A DNA stretch of 64,000 bases from Fluviicola sp. (GCF_029266855.1 NZ_JAQSWB010000001.1:62001-126000), one strand, 5' to 3'. Counted from the stretch's first letter, positions 44,989 to 54,795 are shown. Notes: generated by a model from the sequence alone, not told the origin. A program made the numbers and translations.

Positions 44989-45579
44989 TCAGTCGTGGTC
45001 CCACTTCCGTTTTGTTGAACCGGGTGTTCTCTCAATCTTCCAGCCCTTTTTAGCGGCTTCTTTGAAAAGATATTTTCTCAATTTTCTCGGGTAAATAAAC
45101 TTCCAGGTCATTTTACTTCTCGATAGATCTTTCGTGACATCTGCCAGAGATAACAGGTGATAACACGCAGCGGCACATCTCATTCCGAAGAAAGCATATG
45201 GATAAGGACCTTCTTTTAAGAATGATTTTGAATCGTTGAGCAGCTTTTGCTTTTGAGTCGAACTGACGGGGATAAAAATCCTACAGGTTTTCGTGGTGTC
45301 AGCTCGAAAGGTTCTGTAAAATTGTTTGGTACTCGAAATAAGATAGCTTCCCGTGTCGGAATTGATATTCGTTGCGGCAACTCTTCCGCCCGGAACAAAA
45401 TGCATCACGCTGTCTTTCCCGATTCGAAGGCCTATATGTCCGCCTAATTTTCCTCCGAACCAGTGTGATTCATTTTTAGCGATAGGTTTTGAACCGTATA
45501 TAATTTCGACAACAAGCGTATCTGTTTGTGCCTGACAGATAAATGGAAGTAAAAATAGATAAAGGATCATTTTTTTCAT
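44989..45579 (-). CDS. Secreted permuted NlpC/P60-like (YiiX-type) protein
   Basis: 196 residues with a signal peptide (MILYLFLLPFICQAQ). GGKLGGHIGLRIGKDSVMHFVPGG holds a His followed by beta strands, and FFGMRCAAACYHLLSLA lies later, the His-before-Cys order of circularly permuted papain-like (YiiX/LRAT-type) enzymes. Possible peptidase or amidase acting on cell-wall peptide or lipid in the periplasm. Motif reading by eye only. Tandem repeats lie directly upstream of its start. Confidence 0.55.
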   Translation of the reverse strand: MKKMILYLFLLPFICQAQTDTLVVEIIYGSKPIAKNESHWFGGKLGGHIGLRIGKDSVMHFVPGGRVAATNINSDTGSYLISSTKQFYRTFRADTTKTCRIFIPVSSTQKQKLLNDSKSFLKEGPYPYAFFGMRCAAACYHLLSLADVTKDLSRSKMTWKFIYPRKLRKYLFKEAAKKGWKIERTPGSTKRKWDHD

Positions 45580-45588
45580 AACAGTTGA

Positions 45589-45629
45589 GTATGGATTAAG
45601 TACGGGTCATGTATGGATCAAGTATGGGT
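45589..45629. repeat. Two-copy 22-bp tandem repeat upstream of the permuted NlpC/P60-like gene
   Basis: Unit core gtatggatyaagtaygggt at 45589-45607 and 45611-45629, with further gtatg steps to about 45651. It begins about ten bases before the start codon, so it lies in the leader or promoter. Confidence 0.65.
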
Positions 45630-45794
45630 ATAGTATGAGGTATGTATGAGAGTGTGAAGGATTTAACATGGCGAATATTCTTTTAGAAGGTGTTTCAATA
45701 ATTATACCACTTGTTTGTTAATCAGTTTAAAATAAATCTTTGCTGGTAGGATGAATTGATTAAAAAGTAGGGTTGGGAGATTTTGACATTCGAT

Positions 45795-45833
45795 ATTCGT
45801 ATCCCGATAGTGATCGGGACGTAATTTGTAATT
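45795..45833. repeat. 39-bp dispersed element, copy 2
   Basis: Same layout as 737-775: attcgtatcccgat, a short centre, atcgggacg, then aattygtaatt. The core stem is tcccgat/atcggga (45802-45819). Confidence 0.85.
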
Positions 45834-45855
45834 CGAAAAATGCTATTTTCGTTAC

Positions 45856-46866
45856 ATGTCTCAGGTAGCACAACTTTACAAGTATAATCTGGATGTTTTC
45901 TCTTTGGAGAAGAATACGGAGGACTATTTTGCGGAAAATTTCAATCCGTTTGATGATATGAATTCGACCTATTGGCTGAACTTTCATTCAATGAAGAACA
46001 AAGAAGCGATTCAGAAGCTGTGTGATAAATTGTGTATCGATAAACTGCTTCAGGAAGACCTGTTTGATGAAAATAAGCGCACTCGCCTGGAAGAGTATTC
46101 CGATTATGTGTTTTTCAGCATTGTTTCAGCATTACCAAAAGAAGGATTGAATAATTATGATCTGAAAAAAGAGCGTATTAGTTTTATTATCGGAGATAAT
46201 TACCTGATTTCTTTCCAGGAAAGGTCTTCAGACCATTTCCCGACGGTTCGTGAACGGATTGAATACAAACGCGGTAAGGTTCGCTACAAAGGTCCTGATT
46301 TTCTTCTCTTCCGCATGCTGGAAGCTATCATTGATAACTATACGGAAGTAGTTCAGGAAATTGCATTGAATATTGAACTCTTGGATAAACTGGTATTGCG
46401 AAACCAGAGAAGTGAAGTGCTTCGTAAAGTGGAATGGGAAAAACGAAAATTACTTGATCTGAGGAAAATTGTTTTCCCGATGAAAGAATTAATGGGGCAG
46501 TTGGACCGGGTGGAAAATGAAATGATCATAGAAGATAATATTCATTATTTCCGTGAGTTGAAAGACACCTGCTTGAGTTTAATTGATGAGATCGAATCAC
46601 AAAAGCAAATGCTGGAGGGTGTTGCTAATTTGTATTATGCGATCCAGGGTCAGCGCATGAATGAGATCATGAAAGTGCTTACTGTGACCAGCGCAATTTT
46701 TATTCCTTTGACCTTTATTGTGGGAGTTTATGGAATGAACTTCGAAAACATGCCCGAGCTGAAATGGCATAACGGATACTATATGATCTGGGGAGTAATG
46801 ATCTTCATTACAATCGTTTTGATTTTTATTTTTTGGAAAAGAGGGTGGCTCAGGAGAAACAATTAA
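45856..46866 (+). CDS. corA: CorA family magnesium/cobalt transporter
   Basis: 336 residues. A long cytoplasmic helical domain (including IDELIESQKQ-like coils) is followed by two C-terminal transmembrane helices (VTSAIFIPLTFIVGVYGMN and MIWGVMIFITIVLIFIF). The GMN motif (VYGMNFENMPE) at the first helix end is the family selectivity signature. The ATG is four bases after a near-consensus -7 box (TATTTTCG, 45844-45851). It converges with the DUF6686-like gene, with stops overlapping by four bases. Confidence 0.93.
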   Translation: MSQVAQLYKYNLDVFSLEKNTEDYFAENFNPFDDMNSTYWLNFHSMKNKEAIQKLCDKLCIDKLLQEDLFDENKRTRLEEYSDYVFFSIVSALPKEGLNNYDLKKERISFIIGDNYLISFQERSSDHFPTVRERIEYKRGKVRYKGPDFLLFRMLEAIIDNYTEVVQEIALNIELLDKLVLRNQRSEVLRKVEWEKRKLLDLRKIVFPMKELMGQLDRVENEMIIEDNIHYFRELKDTCLSLIDEIESQKQMLEGVANLYYAIQGQRMNEIMKVLTVTSAIFIPLTFIVGVYGMNFENMPELKWHNGYYMIWGVMIFITIVLIFIFWKRGWLRRNN

Positions 46867-47183
46867 TGCCGGTTGATGAATTGATTTGCGTAAAGCATAA
46901 AACGGGATTCTTCCAACAGCTGATAAAGTTTCATCCATTCTTTGTGTGTAAACGCGAGAACCAATTTTGAGCTGTCCGTGTGCATGTAGATTTTTTCGTT
47001 GCTTTCTCTTTTTTCTGAATAGTGCATAGCGTGAATAGTCTCCACCTGGTCGGAAAAGCGAATAAATTCATCAGATGAAAGAATCAGTACTACGGTACCG
47101 AATCCAAGATGGAATTGCTCACAGTTTTTACATTGAATAAGACATCCGAAAGAATTATTGCTGATTGTTTTGTAATGACACAT
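46863..47183 (-). CDS. Small cytoplasmic protein, DUF6686-like
   Basis: 106 residues. CLIQCKNCEQFHLGFGTVVLILSSDEFIRF looks like a zinc-knuckle-like CxxC followed by a beta strand pair, and matches what I recall of the DUF6686 family of this phylum. No transmembrane segment. Stop overlaps the corA stop by four bases on the opposite strand. Function unknown. Confidence 0.65.
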   Translation of the reverse strand: MCHYKTISNNSFGCLIQCKNCEQFHLGFGTVVLILSSDEFIRFSDQVETIHAMHYSEKRESNEKIYMHTDSSKLVLAFTHKEWMKLYQLLEESRFMLYANQFINRH

Positions 47184-47323
47184 ACCGATTGTTTCGGGTA
47201 AAATTATTTCTTAGAATCACTCCGGGCAATACCCAAAAAGCGGTATAATTTTCTCCTGCGAAATTAACCTTGCATCGTTCATAACTCGTAACAAATCATC
47301 GTTTAAACAAAGCTTTCTGATAC

Positions 47324-47331
47324 TATCTTTG
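47324..47331 (+). promoter_or_regulatory. -7 element (TATCTTTG) for parE
   Basis: Exact consensus, 23 bases before the parE ATG. -33 region not convincing. Confidence 0.55.
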
Positions 47332-47354
47332 GTACTTGCAAAGAATCCGTTATT

Positions 47355-49259
47355 ATGGCTGAAAATCAATATACTGAAGACAATATACGATCTCTGGACT
47401 GGAAGGAGCATATTCGACTGAGGCCCGGTATGTACATCGGGAAGTTGGGTGATGGTGCTTCCGCTGATGATGGGATCTATATTTTAGTGAAGGAGATTGT
47501 CGATAATTCCGTTGACGAGTTCGTAATGGGCAATGGAAAACGAATCGACATCAAAGTGAAGGACGGGAAGGTTTCTGTTCGTGATTACGGACGGGGAATT
47601 CCTTTGGGAAAAGTGATTGAATGTGTCTCTCAGATTAATACAGGAGGGAAATACGATTCAAAAGCATTTAAAAAATCCGTCGGATTAAATGGAGTAGGAA
47701 CAAAGGCTGTGAATGCTTTGAGTGATTATTTCATGGTTTACTCCGTCAGGGACGGTCAAAAGAAGCAGGTTGTTTTTTCCCGGGGAGAATTGACGGAAGA
47801 TTTGCCTTTGAGTAAAACAGATGAGGTGAATGGAACGTACTTTGAATTTATCCCTGACGAATCGATCTTCAAGAAATTCGCTTTCAAAATGCCTTATCTG
47901 ATTAAGATGTTTTGGAATTACTGTTACCTGAACCGCGGATTGGCAATTTACTTCAACGGTGAAAAATACCAATCGAAAGACGGACTGAAGGATTTGCTGG
48001 AAGACAATATGGATGGAGATCCTTTGTACCCGATCATTCATTTGGAAGGTGAGGATATTGAAGTGGCTTTTACACATGGAAAAACATATGGTGAGGATTA
48101 TTATTCCTTCGTAAACGGTCAGCACACGACTCAGGGAGGAACGCATCAGAGTGCATTCAGGGAGTCAATAGCGAAAGTGATCCGCGACTTCTACAAGAAG
48201 GATTACGATGCTTCGGATATTCGTCAGTCGATCGTTGCTGCAGTAGCAGTGAAGGTGATTGAACCGGTATTTGAATCCCAGACGAAAACGAAATTAGGTT
48301 CCCAGGAAATTGAGCCGGAGGGAAAATCCATGCGCGCGTTCATCAATGATTTCCTGAAGGATAAATTAGATAATTACTTACACCGTCACCCGGATGTAGC
48401 CGATACCCTGGAGAAAAAGATCAAGCAATCGGAGCGCGAGCGCAAGGAATTATCCGGGATACGGAAACTGGCACGCGACAGGGCGAAGAAAGCAAGCTTG
48501 CACAATAAAAAATTGCGCGATTGCAGAAGTCATTTGACAGATCTGAAGGATGAGAAACGCGAGATGACCACGCTTTTCATTACCGAGGGAGATTCTGCGA
48601 GCGGATCGATCACGAAATCCAGGGATGTGAACACGCAAGCTGTGTTTTCACTTCGCGGTAAGCCTTTGAATTGTTACGGACTGACCAAAAAAGTGGTTTA
48701 CGAAAACGAGGAATTCAACCTGATCCAGGCGGCTTTGGATATCGAAGAAGACATGGATAACCTGCGTTACAATAACATTGTGATCGCAACCGATGCCGAT
48801 GTCGATGGAATGCACATCCGTTTATTGTTGCTGACATTCTTCCTGCAGTTTTTTCCTGACCTGGTGAAACGGAACCATGTGTATGTTTTGCAGACACCTC
48901 TTTTCAGGGTTCGGAACAAGAAGAAAACAATCTACTGTTATTCCGAAGAAGAGCGCAGGGCAGCAATCTTGGAACTGGGAAAGAACCCGGAGATCACACG
49001 ATTTAAAGGTTTGGGAGAGATTTCGCCGGATGAGTTCAAACACTTTATCGGGGACGATATCCGCCTGGAACCTGTGCTTCTTACAAAAGATGCTTCAATC
49101 GATTCTATTTTATCCTATTTCATGGGGAAAAACACCCCGGAACGCCAGGACTTCATTATCGATAATCTGCGCGTGGTGAAAGATGAAGAGAAGCATGTTG
49201 CTTTGGAGGATGCTCCAACAGATGAAGACAATACCGAATCAATAGAAAAAGCTTCTTAA
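47355..49259 (+). CDS. parE: DNA topoisomerase IV subunit B
   Basis: 634 residues. The GHKL ATPase domain carries [23 protein letters not shown] and [13 protein letters not shown]; the TOPRIM domain has ITEGDSASG and the DVDGMHIR-type metal site. With ParC it separates linked daughter chromosomes. It is followed two bases later by parC, which separates it from the gyrB/gyrA pair. The ATPase and TOPRIM motifs are all intact. Confidence 0.93.
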   Translation: MAENQYTEDNIRSLDWKEHIRLRPGMYIGKLGDGASADDGIYILVKEIVDNSVDEFVMGNGKRIDIKVKDGKVSVRDYGRGIPLGKVIECVSQINTGGKYDSKAFKKSVGLNGVGTKAVNALSDYFMVYSVRDGQKKQVVFSRGELTEDLPLSKTDEVNGTYFEFIPDESIFKKFAFKMPYLIKMFWNYCYLNRGLAIYFNGEKYQSKDGLKDLLEDNMDGDPLYPIIHLEGEDIEVAFTHGKTYGEDYYSFVNGQHTTQGGTHQSAFRESIAKVIRDFYKKDYDASDIRQSIVAAVAVKVIEPVFESQTKTKLGSQEIEPEGKSMRAFINDFLKDKLDNYLHRHPDVADTLEKKIKQSERERKELSGIRKLARDRAKKASLHNKKLRDCRSHLTDLKDEKREMTTLFITEGDSASGSITKSRDVNTQAVFSLRGKPLNCYGLTKKVVYENEEFNLIQAALDIEEDMDNLRYNNIVIATDADVDGMHIRLLLLTFFLQFFPDLVKRNHVYVLQTPLFRVRNKKKTIYCYSEEERRAAILELGKNPEITRFKGLGEISPDEFKHFIGDDIRLEPVLLTKDASIDSILSYFMGKNTPERQDFIIDNLRVVKDEEKHVALEDAPTDEDNTESIEKAS

Positions 49260-49260
49260 A

Positions 49261-51993
49261 ATGAGTGAAGACGAAATCGGGCCGGTAGATCCGGAAAATG
49301 ATGATTTGGATAATGGCGGGAAAGAAGAGCCTTCTTTCGGTTCAGATGATCATAAACACGTAGATGAAACGATTATTCCGCTTAGCGGATTGTATGAGAA
49401 TTGGTTTTTGGATTATGCATCGTATGTAATTTTGGAACGTGCGGTTCCATCGCTGCATGATGGCTTCAAACCGGTTCAGCGAAGAATTCTGCATTCCATG
49501 AAGGAACTGGATGACGGACGTTACAACAAAGTAGCGAACGTGATCGGAAATACGATGAAATATCACCCGCATGGTGATGCTTCGATAGGTGATGCTTTGG
49601 TTCAATTGGGACAGAAAGAACTATTGATCGACTGCCAGGGAAACTGGGGAAATACATTGACCGGTGATGGTGCTGCTGCACCCCGTTACATTGAAGCACG
49701 ACTTTCCAAGTTTGCCAGTCACGTGGTTTTCAATCCGAAGACAACGAACTGGTTGTTAAGTTATGACGGACGAAATAAAGAGCCGGATAATTTACCTGTA
49801 AAATTCCCTATCCTGCTTGCTCAGGGTGCGGAGGGGATCGCAGTGGGAATGGCATGTAAGATCCTGCCTCACAACTTTATTGAACTGATCGATCAGTCGA
49901 TAAATCATTTGAAAGGAAAGAAAATTGAAATTTTCCCTGACTTCCTGAATGGGGGAATGGCAGATTTTACCAACTATAACGATGGCTTAAGAGGCGGAAA
50001 AGTAAGGGTAAGAGCAAAGATCAAGAAGGTAGACAATAAAACCCTGATGATCAATGAAATTCCTTTTGGTTGTACGACAACTTCCCTGATCGAAAGCATT
50101 ATTAAAGCGAACGATAAAGGAAAGATAAAAGTCAAAAAGATTGAGGACAATACCGCTGCAGATGCAGAAATTGTCATTCACCTGGCTCCGGGAGTTTCGC
50201 CTGACAAAACCATCGATGCCTTGTACGCCTTTACGGATTGTGAAGTTTCCATCTCACCGAATGCCTCTGTGATCGATGGTGATACCCCCCGATTCATGGG
50301 AGTGTCTGAGATACTGAAGGTCAATACGGATAATACACTTACTTTACTTCGCAGGGAGTTGGAGATTCGCCTGGCAGAATTGGAATCACAATGGCATTTC
50401 TCAACCTTGGAGAAGATCTTTATCCGGGAAGAAATGTACATCGACTTTAAGCTGTATTCCGATAAGGGAGGCTTGTACCAGTACATGTATAAACGCTTTG
50501 AAAAATTTAAAAAGCAGTTTATCCGGGAGATCGTAGATGAAGATCTGCAACGTTTAACTCAGATTCCGATGATCCGCATTACCCGCTTCGATTCGGATAA
50601 AGCAGATGATTTCATCGCGAAACTGGAAGCTGAAATGGAAGAGGTTAAGAAGAGCCTTGAGAATTTGGTGGAATATGCAATTGAGTATTACAGGGACTTG
50701 AAAAAACGTTTCGGTGCAGGGAAAGAGCGCAGAACGGAAATGAAAGTCTTTGATAACATAGCAGCTTCGAAAGTAATTATTGCGAACCGCAAACTGTATG
50801 TAGATATTGAAGAAGGATTCATTGGCTGGGGCTTGAAAAAGACCGAAGCAGTGAATGATTGTTCGGAGATCGATGATATCATTGTTTTCTTCGATACCGG
50901 TAAATTCATCGTTACAAAAGTTGCAGAAAAGAAGTTCGTCGGTAAAGGAATTGTGCATGCAGATGTGTGGAAGAAAGGCGATAAGCGTACGATCTATCAT
51001 GTAATGTACCAGGACGGTGCAGGCGGTGCAACTATGATGAAACGATTCTTTGTGAATTCAGTGACACGTGATACGGAATATGATCTGACACGCGGAATCA
51101 AAGGTTCCAAATTACTGTATTTCTCAGTCCATCCGAACGGAGAACGCGAGGTAGTTACTGTAATGCTTCGTCCAAGACCGCATTTGAAACGTTTGCGCTT
51201 TGATATCGATTTGGGAGACCTGTTGATCAAAGGCCGTCAGTCTGCCGGGAATCGCGTTACCAAAGAGATTGTTCAGAAGATTACGCAGAAAGAAGTCGGC
51301 GGATCAACGCTTGCAGCACGTAAGATCTGGTACGATACGGTTGTCGGGCGTTTGAACGATGAGGGAAGAGGAAAATTCCTTGGTTCGTTTAAAGGAGAAG
51401 ACCGCATTTTGACTTTGTATAAAAATGGAGATTACCGTCTTTCTACCTTTGACCTTGCAAACCACTTCGATGAGGACATGATTCATATTGAGAAGTGGGT
51501 TCCGGACAGACCGATCTCTGCGGTTTATTACGATGGTGAAAAGGAAATGCATTACGTGAAACGCTTTACCTGTGAAATTACCTCGGATAAGCGCGTATCA
51601 TATATTTCCGAAACAGAAGGTTCCTATCTCGACTGTGTTTCCACAGCATTTAATCCGATTGTTCGCATCGTGTACAACAAACTGCTGAAAGAAACCAAGA
51701 ACCTTCCTGATAATGAGGTGGCTCTGGCGGATTTCATTGATGTGAAAGGAATGAAGGCCCAGGGGAACCAGTTGACCAAATTGAAAGTCAAGGAAGTTGT
51801 TCTGACACATGAAATTGAAGGTTCGGAACCCTGGCCGGATGAAGAACCATTGGAATTGGAAATGGATCATTCAGATGACCAGGATAGCGACCAGGATATA
51901 GAAGATTCTGATGGTGGGGAAGATAATCCTACTATAGAGTGGGATTTGACAAAAGATCCGGATGATCCGGACGACCAGCCGACATTGTTTTAA
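49261..51993 (+). CDS. parC: DNA topoisomerase IV subunit A
   Basis: 910 residues, longer than the E. coli protein owing to an N-terminal acidic extension of ~40 residues and an acidic tail (about residues 855-905). The breakage-reunion domain contains HDGFKPVQRRIL and GAAAPRYIEARLS with the catalytic Tyr143; the C-terminal part forms the DNA-wrapping domain. One operon with parE, two-base gap. A terminator follows. Confidence 0.93.
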   Translation: MSEDEIGPVDPENDDLDNGGKEEPSFGSDDHKHVDETIIPLSGLYENWFLDYASYVILERAVPSLHDGFKPVQRRILHSMKELDDGRYNKVANVIGNTMKYHPHGDASIGDALVQLGQKELLIDCQGNWGNTLTGDGAAAPRYIEARLSKFASHVVFNPKTTNWLLSYDGRNKEPDNLPVKFPILLAQGAEGIAVGMACKILPHNFIELIDQSINHLKGKKIEIFPDFLNGGMADFTNYNDGLRGGKVRVRAKIKKVDNKTLMINEIPFGCTTTSLIESIIKANDKGKIKVKKIEDNTAADAEIVIHLAPGVSPDKTIDALYAFTDCEVSISPNASVIDGDTPRFMGVSEILKVNTDNTLTLLRRELEIRLAELESQWHFSTLEKIFIREEMYIDFKLYSDKGGLYQYMYKRFEKFKKQFIREIVDEDLQRLTQIPMIRITRFDSDKADDFIAKLEAEMEEVKKSLENLVEYAIEYYRDLKKRFGAGKERRTEMKVFDNIAASKVIIANRKLYVDIEEGFIGWGLKKTEAVNDCSEIDDIIVFFDTGKFIVTKVAEKKFVGKGIVHADVWKKGDKRTIYHVMYQDGAGGATMMKRFFVNSVTRDTEYDLTRGIKGSKLLYFSVHPNGEREVVTVMLRPRPHLKRLRFDIDLGDLLIKGRQSAGNRVTKEIVQKITQKEVGGSTLAARKIWYDTVVGRLNDEGRGKFLGSFKGEDRILTLYKNGDYRLSTFDLANHFDEDMIHIEKWVPDRPISAVYYDGEKEMHYVKRFTCEITSDKRVSYISETEGSYLDCVSTAFNPIVRIVYNKLLKETKNLPDNEVALADFIDVKGMKAQGNQLTKLKVKEVVLTHEIEGSEPWPDEEPLELEMDHSDDQDSDQDIEDSDGGEDNPTIEWDLTKDPDDPDDQPTLF

Positions 51994-52003
51994 ATTGAAT
52001 GAA

Positions 52004-52037
52004 AAGTCCCTGCTGAAGCGGGGACTTTCTTGTTTTT
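52004..52037 (+). terminator. Terminator of parE-parC
   Basis: 10-bp stem aagtccctgc/gcggggactt with one G-U pair and a 4-base loop, then tcttgttttt. Confidence 0.85.
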
Positions 52038-52101
52038 AAAAGGTAAGCTGAGTTTCCTTAGTTACCTAAATTGCTAAAAGAGAAAGGGTAGAGTTGAGTT
52101 T

Positions 52102-52145
52102 ATACCTAAAGGTATTATACCAAAGAGTATTATACTCTTTGGTAT
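52102..52145. promoter_or_regulatory. Compound inverted repeat upstream of the AAA ATPase gene
   Basis: A first small stem atacc-taaa-ggtat (52102-52115) is followed by a perfect 13-bp inverted repeat ataccaaagagta/tactctttggtat with a 3-base centre (52117-52145). The right arm covers a TTTG (52138-52141) placed 20 bases before the -7 box. A bound regulator would block the promoter. Confidence 0.65.
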
Positions 52146-52169
52146 TAATGTTTGAATTCCGTATCTTTG
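52138..52169 (+). promoter_or_regulatory. Promoter of the AAA ATPase gene (TTTG-N20-TATCTTTG)
   Basis: TTTG at 52138-52141 and TATCTTTG at 52162-52169. The start codon is 54 bases past the -7 box. Confidence 0.55.
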
Positions 52170-52223
52170 AATTATTAGGAATGTTGATAATAATGTCGTA
52201 TATTTGATTAAAATCTAATCACT

Positions 52224-53393
52224 ATGCAGGAAATCTATTCCCCATTTATCTTTGGGAACACTGTAAGTATTGAAGCTTATACCAATAGGGAAGCCGAAGC
52301 ACACCGTCTGAAGCAAAATCTATTGGGCGGAATCAATACCATCTTAATTTCTCCCCGGCGCTGGGGTAAATCTTCACTTGTTGAGCGCGTCTTGATTGAC
52401 ATCAATAAATCCGACAAGAAATGTAAAACAGTATTACTCGATTTATTCACCGTAAACAACGAGGTGGAATTCTTTGAGATCTTCACACGGGAAGTCATTA
52501 AAGCGACTTCCACCAAATGGGAGGATTGGCTTCATGATACGAAGAACTTTCTCTCGAATTTGGTTCCGACTGTTCATGTTGGGGTTAATCCGCACCTGGA
52601 TTTTACAATCAAATATGAGCACGAGAAAGTACGTGAGTTCGCAGATGAGATCCTGAATCTTCCCGAACGCATTGCGAAGGAAAAGGGGATTCGTTTGGTT
52701 ATTTGTTTGGACGAATTTCAGAACCTTACGAGCCTTGTAGAATACGAACCGTTGGAAAAGAAAATGCGTGCCATCTGGCAGCGGCAAAAATTGGTTTCCT
52801 ATTGTTTATTCGGAAGTAAAAGACACATGCTGGAAGCTATTTTCAATAATCCATCCAAGCCGTTTTACCGTTTTGGCGATTTGATGTTATTGCCAAAGAT
52901 CGCGGAAGAGGCCTGGGTTAAATTCATCCAGGCGAGCTTTAAGAAAACAGGCAAGCAGATCACGAAAGAAATTGCAACGATTATTCCGCGCCTGATGAAA
53001 AATCATTCCTGGTACGTGCAACAACTCTCCCATTATGTTTGGAATCAAAGCAGAAAGGAAGCAGTCGACAAACAAATCATTCAAACTGCGCTGACGGAAT
53101 TGATTTTTGCCAATCAGCCCTTGTACCAGCGCGAGATTGAAGGAATGAGCTCTACACAGGTGAATTTATTGAAAGCTATTTACCAGAAAGAGAAACAATT
53201 GACAGCTGCAGGAGTCATGCGTGCTTATACTTTGGGAACTCCCAGGAATGTTTCTAAAAACCGTGCTATTCTTGAAGGACGAGATATGATCATTAAAGAA
53301 GAATCGGGTGTTTATGAATTCCTGGATCCGGCATTTGAATTGTGGTTTGGGAAGCAGTATTTTCAAATTCCCTGGATTTCGATTGTTGATTAG
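52224..53393 (+). CDS. AAA ATPase of the archaeal-type ATPase_2 family
   Basis: 389 residues. Walker A SPRRWGKSS (residues 43-51), Walker B LVICLDEFQ (D163, E164) and a C-terminal winged-helix region (QVNLLKAIYQKEKQLTAAGVMRAYTLGTPRNVSKNRAILEGRDMI) give the STAND-like ATPase plus DNA-binding build of this group. Such genes are scattered, often horizontally moved, and mostly of unknown function. It stands alone, preceded by a strong inverted repeat. A toxin-antitoxin or defence role would be speculation. Confidence 0.8.
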   Translation: MQEIYSPFIFGNTVSIEAYTNREAEAHRLKQNLLGGINTILISPRRWGKSSLVERVLIDINKSDKKCKTVLLDLFTVNNEVEFFEIFTREVIKATSTKWEDWLHDTKNFLSNLVPTVHVGVNPHLDFTIKYEHEKVREFADEILNLPERIAKEKGIRLVICLDEFQNLTSLVEYEPLEKKMRAIWQRQKLVSYCLFGSKRHMLEAIFNNPSKPFYRFGDLMLLPKIAEEAWVKFIQASFKKTGKQITKEIATIIPRLMKNHSWYVQQLSHYVWNQSRKEAVDKQIIQTALTELIFANQPLYQREIEGMSSTQVNLLKAIYQKEKQLTAAGVMRAYTLGTPRNVSKNRAILEGRDMIIKEESGVYEFLDPAFELWFGKQYFQIPWISIVD

Positions 53394-53488
53394 ATTGCCG
53401 CGCGCGCAGGTGAATATACAATTCTCACAGAAATGACCCTTCTAGGGTTATAAACCCTAGACAAGTTCCGAGCGTAATTTGGTGTGTA

Positions 53489-54589
53489 TTATTTTCCTTC
53501 CTGTAATTTAGGTTTCAGCATGTCCTTTTTCCCCAAACGTTTCATGTGTCTGAAATGCGAAGCCAAAGCCTTTCCGGTACTGTCGTAAGAATAATAAGTT
53601 ACTCCGAATTCTTCACAAGTCTTTGCTACGATCTTTTGGATCTCCGGATAGTGTACATGCGAAATTCGGGGAAACAAATGGTGCTCCACCTGGAAATTCA
53701 ATCCGCCGACTAACCAGCTTACCACCTTATTATCTACAGCAAAATCACTCGTAGTAGCCAATTGATGAACGGCCCATTCGTTTTCAAGCATCAAAGATTC
53801 GTCTTCAGCGTGCTCAAATTCTACGTTTTCAACAACGTGAGCCAATTGGAATACAAAAGACATCGTCAGTCCTAACATCATGTGCATCAGGGTGAAACCA
53901 AGGATAGTCCAGCCGATCCCCCAAACAAATGAAGGAAGCACCAAATACAATCCGAAATAAATAATACGGGTTGTCCAGAACATCACATGATCTATCGGTT
54001 TCATTCTGCCGACTTCCACATTGAAGCGGGAGCCCATGATATAATCTTCGAAATCCTTTACCAGGACCCAGTAAATAGTAGAGATTCCGTATAAGAGCGG
54101 CAAATAAATATGCTGAAAACGATGTGCTTTATAACGTGGTTGTGTATCGCTCATGCGAAGAAAAGGAGTCTTGGAAATATCATCATCAATTCCGTCGATA
54201 TTGGTGTAGGTATGATGAACCAGGTTGTGTTTCTGTCTCCACATGAAGGCGTCACTTCCGAGTGCATTCATGGATAAACCGAAGAAATAATTGACATTCT
54301 TATTGGAAGAGAAAGCTTCATGACAAGCATCGTGCATAATATTGAACCCCACCAATGCCTGAACAAATCCCAATGATGCGGATAAAAGCAATGCAACATA
54401 ACCCGGGATGGGAAGCAGCATGATCGTTAAATAAATGGCAATATAGGTTGTGATAATAATAGTTGCCTTTAGATATAACTTCCAATCTCCCGAAGTATCC
54501 AGTTGATTTTCGTCAAAATAATTCTGAACTGATTTTCTCAGTGTAGAGAAGAATTCGCCCTGAGGCTTAGAAAACTGAACTTTTTTCAA
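53489..54589 (-). CDS. Membrane fatty-acid desaturase (acyl-CoA/acyl-lipid desaturase)
   Basis: 366 residues with several transmembrane helices. The three histidine boxes of the di-iron membrane desaturases are present: HDACH (residues 86-90), HNLVHH (121-126) and QVEHHLF (about 308). The last box starting with Q is typical of front-end (delta-6/delta-5-like) desaturases, but no cytochrome b5 domain is fused. Makes unsaturated acyl chains, for instance in cold adaptation. A -7 box and a heptamer tandem array lie upstream. Confidence 0.85.
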   Translation of the reverse strand: MKKVQFSKPQGEFFSTLRKSVQNYFDENQLDTSGDWKLYLKATIIITTYIAIYLTIMLLPIPGYVALLLSASLGFVQALVGFNIMHDACHEAFSSNKNVNYFFGLSMNALGSDAFMWRQKHNLVHHTYTNIDGIDDDISKTPFLRMSDTQPRYKAHRFQHIYLPLLYGISTIYWVLVKDFEDYIMGSRFNVEVGRMKPIDHVMFWTTRIIYFGLYLVLPSFVWGIGWTILGFTLMHMMLGLTMSFVFQLAHVVENVEFEHAEDESLMLENEWAVHQLATTSDFAVDNKVVSWLVGGLNFQVEHHLFPRISHVHYPEIQKIVAKTCEEFGVTYYSYDSTGKALASHFRHMKRLGKKDMLKPKLQEGK

Positions 54590-54611
54590 GTGTTACAGAT
54601 TTTAATACACA

Positions 54612-54619
54612 CAAAGTTA
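54612..54619 (-). promoter_or_regulatory. -7 element (TAACTTTG) for the desaturase gene
   Basis: Exact consensus on the minus strand, 22 bases before the start codon. The heptamer array begins about 54 bases further upstream. Confidence 0.5.
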
Positions 54620-54672
54620 AGAAATAAAAACGTTGGTTCCGGATAAATCCTCACCACACAGATATAGTGATT

Positions 54673-54770
54673 ATTATGAATTATGAATTATGAATTATGA
54701 ATTATGAATTATGAATTATGAATTATGAATTATGAATTATGAATTATGAATTATGAATTATGAATTATGA
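54673..54770. repeat. Perfect heptanucleotide tandem array, 14 copies of ATTATGA
   Basis: 98 bases, 14 x 7, with no interruption. It lies in the 537-base gap between the divergent desaturase and rocD genes. Confidence 0.97.
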
Positions 54771-54795
54771 ATAAAAATATATACAAACGTAACTA

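Noticed and set aside
47355-51993. The gyrase gyrB-gyrA pair
   Set aside because: The subunit A carries a long acidic tail rather than a GyrA-box pattern I could find, the subunit B is short, and the two genes are adjacent as in the phylum's parE-parC.
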